Shown here: positions 1 to 10,026 of the stretch, piece by piece | Position numbering within the stretch: the stretch's first letter is position 1 | How the letters are laid out: each line of letters opens with the position of its first letter | DNA from: Agarophyton chilense | Lineage: Eukaryota > Rhodophyta > Florideophyceae > Gracilariales > Gracilariaceae | DNA: 64,000 nucleotides | Direction: 5' to 3' | NCBI GenBank assembly: GCA_030374765.1 | Contig: JARGXX010000004.1 | Location: 310,001 to 374,000 of the forward strand | Notes under the pieces: generated by a model | What the model was told of the DNA's origin: nothing | What the model saw: only the letters and a program-made list of their open reading frames with translations | The model's database searches: none | Made by a program: the position numbers and the translations under genes

Positions 1-1302
1 TTGGGGGTAATGACATAAACATCACGACTTGCAGATCCGGTCTGGAGAAAGGCATTTTTGACATCGAGCTTCGTGAGTTGCCAGCCGAACATTGATGCAA
101 TAGACAATAAGATGCGAACTCTTGTAGGCGGACACATGCAACAGTCGGTCTCAAGATCATGTTTCAAGTTATCTTTATTTCCATGTGGAGCAATACGTGC
201 CTTCAGTTCAGCGACTTGTCATCATTTATCTTCACTTTGTAGATGACGTGACTGGATATTACATTAGTTTCGGATGGTACTTCGGATATCGGCACCATTT
301 TCACCGTCTTTTTGAATGCTTCTTCTTCTGCACTGTATGCATTAACGAGGGAAAATTGATGAAAGCCTTGTGCTTGATATCGCAAGAACGGCTTAATTCC
401 GAAGTGATCAAAGATGGATCGTAGTGCATCAGGTTCGGCGCTGCTTTGTGCGAGAGTTTTAGCAGGTGCATAATTGGCATTCATTGCTCTTGAGGAAGAT
501 CGCCAAGTTTCGTCCGTTAGCTTGAGGGTCTCGGTGTCACCATCGTCATATTGAACTACATGAAGTCCGTCATTATTGATTGCATCAAATTTTCCAGCGT
601 AGTATGCATCATCAATTGGCCAGTAAACTTTGATGGAGTCTCCATTAGATAGGGAAGAGCATGATTTAACATCTGAGGTATAATGCGATTCAAATCTTTC
701 TTCTTCGGTACCATGATGAAGTGAGCAATCCTCTTCCGATTCATTAATCTCGTTGGTGCTGTCTATTACTTCATCTATGGAGCAATCGATTGTGTCATTG
801 ATTTCTTGAACTTCGGACGCCAGAGGATCGTTGATAATTGCAGGTCGAACGTCTTCGATTGCTGCTGAAATTGATTTCCCATTTGTCCCAGATACAGTGA
901 TGGTTCGAGATAGAATGTCAAAAGAAAGCACAGTACGTGGAGATAACCATTTCGCACGGTTTTCGTTTTGATGCTTAATATAGATCTGTACAAGATCCCC
1001 ATCTCGAATGTTAGGTTCAGAGAGAGCTTTAGATCTGAGGATTAGAGTAAGCTTCCGCTTGGCTGCCATAGTGTCATGAGCCTTCAAGAGATCATCTGAT
1101 ATTGGAGTTATACGTTGCCTGTTGTCCACAGGCTTTGTGAATCCCTTTGCCATTTCAAATGCGGAAAGTGTATCTGAACCGTAAAGATCATTGGAAATCC
1201 GAATTGCTTGGGAGGCTAAAATCTCATTTGAACTTGAGGCATCTGCGGCTGACTTTAACCGAAGAAAGATGCTCCTGATTATTCGATGCTTGGACTGTAA
1301 CA
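1..1302 (-). pseudogene. copia integrase C-terminus and reverse transcriptase start, broken
   Basis: From about 1302 the minus strand reads the copia integrase end (KHRIIRSIFLRLK), then LSAFEMAKGF, which resembles the copia block before reverse transcriptase. The open part 1153-203 is 316 residues. At 643-517 (residues 171-212) it holds a Tudor-like block, SIKVYWPIDDAYYAGKF followed by VVQYDDGD. Near 205 the frame shifts by one base and continues as RT: LKARIAPHGNK ... TKLDVKNAFLQ, where the Asp of LDVKNAF is the first RT catalytic Asp in this family. The YVDD site would lie beyond base 1. This is a relic, partial at the window edge. Confidence 0.8.
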
Positions 1303-3290
1303 GGTTTTGGCTGTGCCGTATTGGCGGTACAGGACGAAAATTGGATATTATTTTGACTCAAATAATTGAGTAATTCTTTCTTGTTGAAAGAGTCGTCACC
1401 GTGAACAGCACTCGGAGGCCAGAACTGAGACATCCAACTTAATTCGAAGCCTTCGATAGCGTAGCGAAGACTAGTAGTGTATACTACATATCCAGCAGAA
1501 TACCTTGTGCAAATATCCATAATGTGAAATACTAGTAAGTCTTCAAGTTGAAAGTGGTCGATACACACAACATCATTGAATTCACGATTCAAAGATGATA
1601 ATGATACCTTTCGAGATGGCTGCGGAAGAGCCATTGCGATACAATGAGAGCAATTCTCAACGATACGAGCAAGATATCGGCTGACATCATCAGTCCATAG
1701 CGTGTTACGTTTAAGTAGTGTCTTAATATCTGTAAAAGTAGCATGTCCACATACGTGTTTGTGAACTTTGTCGGTAATTCGTTTGATTTCCATCCAAGGG
1801 CGATTACTGGTCGTTTGTGCCGCGAGGGCACAAAACGATGGAGTTGTTTTCGTATCAGTTTGTGCTGAGATTGCAAGAAGAAACGTGTTGTATGTAACAT
1901 AGCTGTTGAGATCATGATCAACCATTGTGATGGAATCACGTGTACCAGATGGGTTGGAAAGCATAAGAGCATTTGTATCAATGTGCATGATGTCGCTTTG
2001 ACTTGTGACATTGCGTGCAATAACCCACTGAGAAGATCCTTCGAGAACGAGGTGGCGAATAAGGATAAGGTTTTTGGTATCGGAGAGTGCAGTCAAGACG
2101 ATGGATCCAAGGATTCGCCGTTTAGCACTAGCATGACTCCCTGAGCCATATTGCCAGTATCCTCGATCAGATAAAGAGTTGGGTACAGCATCAAGCCTAC
2201 CATTTAAATTTGGTAGCAAGTGAGAACGTAGCAGATAGAGTTCCGTAACACCGATTGCGAAGTAAGGAGCCCCATCATCTACAAGTGGTCCAAGGTTTCG
2301 GGTTACAGTATCACGGGTATCACTGAAGTTAGGTAGATGGGCCATGTTGAATGAAATGGTCCCGGATCTAGAGGAGTCAATTGTAGTACCAGTTTCGGGT
2401 GCCGTACTTCGAGTAGCAAGATTATCAGTGCTTATCACATTGGGTTTCAGCTTGCCGTCAGCAGTGCGATCAGATGACCAATGGCCATATTTATTACATG
2501 TGCGGCATTGAGATCGCGATATAAGATCAAGAAGCTTTGTAGGGGTTAATCTGCGTCTATCGCGCCGACCGTTGTACCGTAATCCAGTGGAACGTTGAGC
2601 CGATGCAGAGCTCGGGAAAATAAGATTTGAGGAATCCAAAGATGACTCTTTCGTGTGGTCACATTGGCGAAGTACAGAAGAGATCTTTTGGTACGACACA
2701 GCGTTCATAAATTCATCGTTTGATGACTGGTTTGTGAGATCATTGCGAGATGGAGCGGCAGCAGAAAGAAGAGAGACACTTTGAGAATTGTCTATGGCTG
2801 CATTGGCGAGTAGCATGAGCGCAGTGAGAGATTCGGGAAGCCTTGTGGTTTTCCCTAAGGCGTTGAACTTAGCCACCTGAGAAGAGAATCGAGACTCAAA
2901 GTTACAAATAGATTCGTTCGATCCGCGAAGGGTAAAAAGTAGATTATTGAAGATTCGAAAAACCTCACTTACAACAGTAAGAGCATCGCGTTTGTAAATG
3001 GCGCTAACAATTGCATTGGCACCTTTAGTAGATTGAATTATGTCATCTAAAATACCGATTCATAGATCAATGGCACGTCCGAAGAGCTGGGACTGTAGAC
3101 AAACGCCACAAAGTTCAATTGTTATCTTGTGTGTTTTACTGTCGAGCAGTTTGTCGTGAAACGAGTTCCAGAGTCGAGCGGCTTTCGCATATCCCTCCTG
3201 ATTGCCTTTTCCGTCATTCTGCAGAACACATTTCATGTCCCATGAAAACTTGGGGCGATTAGGAAGGCTTGGGTTTGACGCTGGGCCCAT
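1224..3290 (-). pseudogene. copia gag-protease-integrase, broken
   Basis: The likely start is the ATG at 3290. The frame meets a TGA at about 3060 and then continues open to 1224 as about 550 residues. In that 550-residue part a zinc-knuckle-like CRTCNKYGH lies at residues 124-132, but the last Cys of CX2CX4HX4C is not present (Asp/Arg instead). A DDGAP block resembles a damaged D-[ST]-G-A protease site. An integrase H-H-C-C zinc site follows (HKHVCGH ... ENCSHC), then VCIDHF and AVHGDD as candidate catalytic aspartates. The catalytic Glu is not evident: the expected copia block continues in another frame near 1290-1330. These features identify a copia polyprotein; the stop and frame change show decay. 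Confidence 0.8.
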
Positions 3291-3450
3291 AACTAAAAGA
3301 AAGGAGTAGAAAGAGGTTAGAATACAGAGAACAAGTGTATTATCAAACAAAAGAAGTATCAGTTTTTGAGTATCGTGTAGCAGTCGCACGTCTCGATTTG
3401 GAACATAGTGAGGAGCGTAGCTTCTTCTGAAGAAGTGATACTAAATATAT

Positions 3451-3536
3451 GAGAGCTTAACAAAACAGTACAAAACATACGAGAGCTTAATAAAACAGTA
3501 CAAAACATACGAGAGCTTAACAAAAAGTACAAGTAA
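3451..3536. repeat. 30-bp tandem repeat, 2.9 copies
   Basis: Units begin GAGAGCTTAACAAAACAGTA at 3451, 3481 and 3511. The first two are 30 bp with one difference, and the third is cut short at about 3536. The array lies upstream (5' side) of the copia relic, where its LTR or leader would be expected, so it may be a U3-type subrepeat. Function is unknown. Confidence 0.85.
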
Positions 3537-6424
3537 TACTGAAGACCGTTCAGTATTCAAAACATTGAACGCTTGTAATATGACATTACAAACTTGAAAG
3601 ATCGTAAAATTCAAATTCAATAATTTTGTTTCCTTTTTTCCAGTGTTTTACACCTCATTCGTCTTTCCGGGTGATCTCTTTTTATTTTCTCTCACTGTCG
3701 TGTCTGCATATGTTCTTGAACCTATACCTGTGAACTCAGCGCTTTCCATTCACTCTAACAGCTGTTTGTGCCGGTTTACTTCGGACTTACATCCCGAATT
3801 TGTAGTGCATTTTTGGATAGGCTTCCTTTCCATGCTACTTCCTAAAAAGTTAAGATCCTGAACGTTTTCGTGTCACGTGGTCTTCTGGCTATATACCAAC
3901 CAAATTCTGAAGACACTGTGGAAAATCTGTCGCAGATGTATTCAGATGTTTCACAAATGGTTAAACACCTTATCAACAGAAAGTGTACTCTATCGTATCT
4001 GGCCCAAAAAGCCAAAAGCGTTATAGGGCTTTGAAAGAGTGTAGAGTAACCAAATACGGACTGTCGTTGGTTTGAGAACCTCCCATTAGGGAGATAAACT
4101 AGAATAGAAAACGTCCAAATGGATCTGTTCTATTTCTGAAGCATTTTTGAAACCCGAGACAGACGCCGCCATAACAGGATACAGTTAGCACAGTATACAA
4201 GATACAGCTTTCCGTCTCGCCCCAGTACACAGAAGGGGGCAGCAACTCTGTGTCTAATTAGTCTCTACATCTTGCTTTGCAAACAGCACACGTAGCAAGC
4301 CTTTTAACCATAAGCCTAGGGTTAATTTTTTTTTACCTTTTTGAATATATGCGACGCTATGAGGTTTTCATTTGCTTCGGTATCAGCTAGAGCCATGAAT
4401 TCAATAACCTCCTGGAACTTTGCACTGAACAAAGTGAAATGGTTTTCAGTCGACTTCTCTTCCATGGTCCTCATACCTCCCAGATTCGTTTAGTTCCTAC
4501 TATTTTTCTTTCCCCATTCATCAATCAGCTTTTGTTTCTGTTGCGAATAGCCTTTTACATGGAGAAAATTTTTAAAGAGATGGTGAATATCTTTTCTTTT
4601 GCACTCGCCTCATAAGCAAAGTGAAATTGGGCGTTTGAACCTTTTTACTTTCGCTTTAAAAGAATCATCAGCCATCATCGGCTTGCGGTCATATTGGTTT
4701 TTATCCAGGTTTTTCTGTCCGAGATCGCGATTGCAACTGTTAAGATGAAAACTGGTTTTCTAAATAATCTCAACTTTTCATACCATCTCATAAATGAAAG
4801 AACTAAACCATCATTTGTGTAACTCCTTTGCGTGTTGTGTCTCGAATTCATGATCTATCATCTCCTTCAAAATAGTAGTTTTAAAACGACTTTGAAGGTA
4901 CCCAATCGCAATTTTTTGGACACTTGTATGCGACATTTCTATGTCCAGAAGCTTTGAGCATACGTTTGTAGTCAAAAACGAGAGTATCAATCCGTGGTGT
5001 TGCCTCTCGAATGATCTTCCGGATGTGAACGTTTTTAATGACCATTTCAACTTCGGATAGTTCTAATTCGGCTTGAGGGTGTTCGCAATGTCGTTCGAAG
5101 CACTCCATCAATTCTTAGCAAGTCACTGCGGACACGGAATGCTTTTTAATGTACTGCCGGTCTATGAACAACTCGAGAAAAGTGGTATATTGATGTCAAG
5201 TATGATGCCAAAGTTATGGTCACACCTGGCTCCTTGTTTCTTATTTCATTACACGCTCATAGTTTGCCCTGGCCTAATTGAACTTAGTAAAGCGGAGGTA
5301 CGTAACATATTTCAGTCTTGGGGCTTTGATGCTGTCCACAATTGTCGGGTTCTTCGTTGGGGTAGGTGCCAAGTCAACACCAACAAGTTTTGGTCTTTCA
5401 AGGTCGGGAGGAATATCCGACATTCCGGCTTGTCCACTTTCGCAACTCCACATGAGTTTTAAGCGCAACGATGTATCTGTAGCAACTCTAGATACAGCAA
5501 TAGTAGACAGGGAAGAAAATAAGGAGAGAAAGACTTGTGTGTCCTCCTTCCTCTTCTTTTTTTCTTTTAAGTTTACTTCGGACTACTTAAACGTATCGCG
5601 CTCGGTCCACAACAGTCGTGATAATGATAAAGAGTGCTACGAGCCTGAAGCTCACCGATATGTTGAAGATGTCCTTGGGTTCTGTCCAAAAACACGGGGC
5701 TGACCCTTTGTACTAAATACGCAGTTTGAATAGCATTACAGTTTGTGAACCTTTCCTCGCAGGTCTTTTTGCGGTTATTCTCGAAGAACACAATGTCCAG
5801 AAGTCGCTACACTGCGAAGTGCTCGATTCGTGGCGAGTTTGAGTATTTTTAGCACTGAAATTATACTTGTCTCCAATATGTAGATTGCGAAGAAAGTGAT
5901 AGATTTCTTTCATTGGTGTAAGCGAGCCGACCGGATATTTCTTGACGAACTTCCACTGAGAAGGGGTAGAAAACGATAGTTCGAGAAACGCAAAGGCATC
6001 GAACGAATTGCTTTGATCAATGTTCACAAGCTTTTGGAACCGGGTTGTGTGTGATTCCAGGGATCCTATCAGTCTTAAACGAATAAGGGCCACCCGAGCT
6101 GCTACTCGTTCATTTGCTGGCGGAAAATCTTTCGTCCTTTCCATTTGCAGCTCCTCCAAAGTTCGGAATTCGGCTCCATTTCGTACAACAAGAAAGTATT
6201 ACAGGTCGGCAGAGTCTCGTAGAAGACACGATGCAAAATCCACTTTCTGTGTCTCTGATATTGCAGGAAAGATCAGGGTGATCTTTCTAATGCCGTAAAA
6301 AATGAAAGAACCTTGACGGAACTCCTGTCATAAGCCTTAGCAGAGTAGCTGAGGTTGTTTGCATTTCTTAGGGCAACAACTAGAATAAGGGATGGATAAA
6401 AGTACACTAGAACGAAACTAATTC
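3537..6424. other. AT-rich stretch with no supportable gene
   Basis: Both strands hold only short frames broken by stops (for example minus 4811-5111 and 5713-6159, the latter 148 codons). Some look like former coding sequence because adjoining frames continue one another, but no family motif is recognisable. It is most likely old, mutated transposable-element DNA between the copia relic and the 3.5-kb repeat. No RNA gene or clear promoter is visible. Confidence 0.5.
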
Positions 6425-6657
6425 TGTGAAGTGTTGACTTGAGTTCGTTTTCCTCGACTCAATCTCTGTTCTTCTGTTCTTTTCTATTGCTTTTAAGCAC
6501 TTCTAAATTGTTCTAGACGCATATCGTTTTGATCTAAGATAGTTCTTGCATTTTCTACACTTAGTTATGGAGAAGCTTTTAGAGGCCTCTATATACGTCT
6601 ATTCCACAAAGCAGTTTCCCAGTTGCACTTTGAAACCTTCTAGAGGTTTCTACAACA
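6425..6657. repeat. LTR-like repeat, copy 1
   Basis: This roughly 233-bp stretch starts TGTGAAGTGTTGACTTGAG and ends TTTCTACAACA, so it has TG...CA ends in this orientation. Its reverse complement matches 38437-39055 at both ends: blocks around GATATGCGTCTA, TTTAGAAGTGCTT and AGAACAGAGATTGAG are shared in the same order. No flanking target duplication or adjacent partner LTR was found, so the LTR nature is inferred from the ends and the dispersed repetition. The 3.5-kb duplicated segment begins inside it (6513). Confidence 0.45.
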
Positions 6658-7380
6658 ATAACTTGGGACGGAGGAGTGCTTATGGTCTTACAGAACGTCT
6701 GTTCGGCGTCCAGTGTGTCCAAAGAGAGCGGTTCCTGTGGTTCATCAGGTACTTGTTAACTCTCTATGTTGAGTCTCTGCGTTGCGGAGGGAAGGCGCTA
6801 ACCTGCTATGAGGCGTTTCTCCACCGCTCTGAGTTGTTGCTCGAAACCATCGCGTTGGGCTTGGGGTTCCGCCGTTAGCGTCTCAGATTCAGAATCCTGG
6901 TTGCGAAGAGAGCACGACAGAGAATTAAGAGTTGGTTGGGGATCCGGCGGGGCCAATGGGTCCAGTGCGGCGAGTGGTCCGGTGTCTGAGGTGGGCATTG
7001 TCAGAGAAGGGAGGATGCTCAGTTGTAGGTACCAGCGGGTTGTCGTTGGCCTACGAAAAGAGTGGGGGCGGAAGACAACAGTACCAGAATGCTCGACGGC
7101 GGAGGGGCGTCTGGGGATGCGGCTGGGGGCGAAAGATACCGAGTGGCTGCGTGGACGAAGGGTGCGTTCTATGCCCATCTCAGGGTCCTGTGGAAAAATG
7201 AGAATGAAGAGAGGAAATTTGATACAGGGGTTATCAGTTGGTTGGGAAAGAGGAAAATGTTACCAATTGTAGCACAGAGTTGTTGGCAAAAGAGTGCCTA
7301 GACGTCCTGGATGATGAAGGGGGTCGGCCACTTCACTTTTTTAGTATCTCAAGCTTTGAACGGCTACAGTGCGAATCGGG

Positions 7381-7457
7381 CTGGAGCCTGTGGCTCCGGC
7401 CGAGCGCATAGCTGTTTAGGGCGTGGACACAATCATCTCATGACGCCGCGAGGCGTC
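7381..7457. other. pair of perfect short hairpins in the repeat, copy 1
   Basis: 7381-7399 folds as an eight-pair stem (CTGGAGCC/GGCTCCGG, one G-T pair) with loop TGT. 7442-7457 folds as GACGCC/GGCGTC closed by a GCGA tetraloop, a GNRA-type loop. Both are kept base for base in the second copy (40232-40250 and 40293-40308), but the copies are nearly identical throughout, so this is not evidence of selection. No transcript is implied by anything else visible. Confidence 0.5.
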
Positions 7458-7990
7458 GTGTGTAATAATGTAGTTGTTCCTAATACACGACTACTTCTAA
7501 TGTAGAAAGTATATATTCTAAAGAGTAGAACGTATTTCTAAGTAAAACTGTCTAGGCTACATGATATGTCGCAGTTCTCCCTATCATCACAGTAACAGTT
7601 TCAATACTATGGTGGATAATGTATTGCATCTCTCAGTTTTTTTCCAATTTGCTTTTCTCACGGGAAGAGCGACAGGCAGATTTTGCTACCCAGTAAAGAG
7701 CCAATACCACACACAGTACAAGGCCATTGGAAGTTGTATCGCAAAGCTTGCAGCTGATTCTAAGCTCACCAATGACAACAAGAACAAAAAGAAATGAGTT
7801 GGACCCATAGGTGTGAATGGTTCGATTTATTACAAATTATTATCATAGACACAAGCAGAAACGAAACAACGAGGAAACCCGCGGTTTTTTGCAACAAAAA
7901 CGGACCAACGTTGTATAATCATGTCATGGTTATCAACAGAAAGCGATTCTTGCGCTGTAAAGAATTTGAACAGTGTTATACCCCTACAAA

Positions 7991-8527
7991 TTAATAGTAC
8001 CTCGGCTCATCCTCCTTCTTGCCGCTGATGAGCTTGACTCCAATCTCAGCAGCCTTCTGGCAAATTTTCTTGTTCTTCTCGCAGAACTTTGCAACCTTTT
8101 TCACAACCTTTTTCACGCCCTTTGCGATTTTCTTCACGCCCTTCTTGATCTTCTTGCCGACCTTCTTGAAAGCTTTCTTGATCTTCTTAAAGAATCGGCC
8201 GCTGGAGTCGATCTCGATATCTTCCTCCTCATCGTCTAGATCGGCGTACATGCTGAGGATTTCCATGCAATCGTCCACTGATACTTTTCCATTCCAGTCA
8301 CCCCAAGGACACATCCCCAATGGTGCCTCTTCAACGTCATGTTTCAATTCTTCCACTTCGGCCGTGGGAGGCTCATACTCGGATCCGAGGTGAATCATGT
8401 CGAGACAGTATGCCACAACGGAGGGGACATCACATTCGTCAATGGACTCCGTGTCATTGGGGACCACGGAACCAAAGGCCAGGCACAGCGAAGCTGCAAA
8501 CAAGAAGAAAAGCGTAAAAGACTTCAT
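7991..8527 (-). CDS. secreted Lys-rich cationic peptide precursor (antimicrobial-peptide-like), copy 1
   Basis: The 178-residue product starts at the ATG at 8527; the open frame reaches upstream to 8644, but Met at 8527 begins a clear signal peptide (MKSFTLFFLFAASLCLAFG, residues 1-19). Residues 20-110 are strongly acidic with four Cys (32, 41, 73, 87) and end in a run of Asp/Glu. Residues 111-148 carry 19 Lys/Arg in 38 positions, in a KK-every-three-to-four rhythm broken by Ile, Val, Phe and Ala (RFFKKIKKAFKKVGKK...), which predicts an amphipathic helix. Cys 149 and 156 and a tail ending PRYY follow. Signal peptide plus acidic pro-part plus cationic helix is the usual layout of many animal antimicrobial-peptide precursors. 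I recognise no named family. Alternatives are a secreted polyanion-binding or wall protein. A TATA box lies upstream. Confidence 0.75.
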   Translation of the reverse strand: MKSFTLFFLFAASLCLAFGSVVPNDTESIDECDVPSVVAYCLDMIHLGSEYEPPTAEVEELKHDVEEAPLGMCPWGDWNGKVSVDDCMEILSMYADLDDEEEDIEIDSSGRFFKKIKKAFKKVGKKIKKGVKKIAKGVKKVVKKVAKFCEKNKKICQKAAEIGVKLISGKKEDEPRYY

Positions 8528-8668
8528 GGTTGAGTTGTCGAACGTGTGAATGGTGTTGTTTTGAAAATGGAAATGAGAACTGTGGAGTGTGGCAGCTGGA
8601 GGCTGGTCTGCGATGAGTTGGTGTTGCTGGTGAGTGGAGATCAAAAGACGACGGGCGACTCTCCGCCC

Positions 8669-8676
8669 TTTTTATA
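8669..8676 (-). promoter_or_regulatory. TATA box of the cationic precursor gene, copy 1
   Basis: On the minus strand TATAAAAAGGGCGGAG lies about 145 bases before the start codon at 8527. A transcription start about 30 bases downstream, near 8640, would give a leader of roughly 110 bases, rich in CA and ending AACTCAACC before the ATG. The same TATA element is unchanged in the second copy at 41519-41526. Confidence 0.6.
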
Positions 8677-10026
8677 CTCGATCACGATGTAGAATTCTGG
8701 CAAACATCTGCGAAAAGAAAGCTGCATTTCGAATGACGTAGTGGTTATTCTTCTCAAATTGTGTCAGATTGAAGCCCACAGGAAGACCTGTTGTGAAGCT
8801 CAAGATGGGCATGAATCAACAATCGCAAAACAATGAACTGCCAACAATATCCGTAGTGAAAAATAGTTTGAATCTCTCGGTATTCTTAAACAATGCCACT
8901 CCTTGGTTGTTGGTACAAACTGACGAGCGTATCCTAGTCAACAATAAAGAGAAACATTCTGACAGGTTGCAAGAAGAAGAACAAGTCGATTTGCGAGCTG
9001 CGATTGAAACAGGAGAGACGCCGAGGAGCCTATGATGCTTTGTCACACAAGCCCACTGACAACGCATCGAGCATGATGTGTTAAACTAAGAAAAGCAAAA
9101 GCTATTGATTGCACGTACAAAAGAGAGCTATGTAGCGGCTGTTGAAAAAGGTGAACGAAACGTGCTGTGCTACACGCAATACGTGACGTTATACTGCTGA
9201 GGCGAGATAATAACAGTGACAGGGAAGATAAGTTAGACAACGAAATGTCAATGGACGCAATTGAAACGAGAAGAACACAAGAAATAACAATGCGATTGTA
9301 TATAGATGTTAGGGAGATAATGTGCCTCGTTTTCGAGATACAGTATGGACTATGTCTGACGGCAACAGAGATGCATGTGCACAAAAGGTCGCAAGCAAGA
9401 GTAGCAAGAGTTTTGTTGGAAGCACTTGATGGAAGAAAGGCATGGCCATCAAGGCACAGCAAATAGGGAATACAAAGGGATATGGGAGACGAAGCGCCGT
9501 TATGTTAGTTGCATTTGCGCGTTTTCACTGGGCCATTTTTTGTTTTGAATTTTGCTTGCGATGCTTTTATGGGCTAACGTCGAGGCATCCCGACAGTTCC
9601 GAGTGGGGTTTGCACTTGGAGGAGGGGCCATTGATGACACGTCGCTGTGTCCAGCAGGGCGTATGGGGTGTTGAGAGTAACGCTCTATTCTTTCGATTGT
9701 TTGCTGTGTTGTGTGGGAGGGGTTGAGCTTGGAGGAGGCGTGGGGTTGCTGGATTTTTCCGGCTGGTTTTCAAAAACGGAAAGGTCTTCCTGACTCATCT
9801 CGACTCGAGACTCTCGAGATATAGGGATTTTTTCTTGCTAGCTTTGGCGAGCGAGGAGACGCAGCTCTTGTTGTCCAGCCGAAGGCGACGGCGACGATGG
9901 CTGTGGCCCAATCGCCGGAAAAAGTGTAAGGACAAACATACGAAAAGAAAGCACTGTACACATAAAGCACAGAAAGCTAAAATTGGACCGGTCAACGGCC
10001 CGCCGTTTTTGGAGTCTTTGAGCAGG

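Larger units (their letters stand above)
1..3290 (-). mobile_element. Ty1/copia-type retrotransposon relic, open at left edge
   Basis: Reading the minus strand from 3290 leftwards gives, in order, a gag-like region, a zinc knuckle, a weak protease, an integrase zinc site and core, and then the start of a copia reverse transcriptase that runs off base 1. This order (integrase before reverse transcriptase) is the family hallmark of Ty1/copia. The frame is broken by one stop near 3060 and by frame changes near 1290 and 205, so the element is dead as written. The right (5') LTR is not recognised; it may lie to the right of 3290, where AT-rich sequence with a 30-bp tandem repeat is found. The 3' part is outside the window. 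Confidence 0.85.
6513..10026. repeat. 3.5-kb duplicated segment, copy 1
   Basis: The sequence from CTAGACGCATATCG at 6513 to GAGTCTTTGAGCAGG at 10026 recurs in the same orientation at 39364-42880. The left half (to about 7990) differs at only a handful of bases, and 8530-9460 differs at roughly 2%. Flanks outside these points are unrelated, except that copy 1 extends left into an LTR-like repeat. The only convincing gene inside is the cationic secreted precursor on the minus strand. The part around 9395-9860 also has a diverged inverted relative at 63.5-64.0 kb, so the segment belongs to a dispersed family rather than being a one-off duplication. Confidence 0.95.

Noticed and set aside
6798..7178. 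Minus-strand frame of 126 codons in the 3.5-kb repeat (and 39649-40029)
   Set aside because: Present in both copies only because the copies are nearly identical. Low-complexity Pro/Ser/Arg content, overlapping frames of similar length on the plus strand, no motif.
6808..7272. Plus-strand frame of 154 codons in the repeat
   Set aside because: Mirror of the minus frame in GC-rich sequence; Gly/Arg/Ser-rich with no domain and no promoter.
8019..8393. Plus-strand Phe/Leu/Ser-rich frame opposite the cationic precursor
   Set aside because: It is the complement of the Lys-rich coding region (AAG becomes CTT), so its hydrophobicity is an artefact.
9043..9462. Minus-strand hydrophobic frame, 139 codons
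   Set aside because: Shortened in the second copy, not preserved in the diverged third copy, Ser/Leu-rich without a motif.
6513..10026. The 3.5-kb repeat as a Helitron
   Set aside because: A CTAG next to one border fits the CTRR end loosely, but there is no proper 3' hairpin, no TC start at the other border and no Rep/helicase gene.
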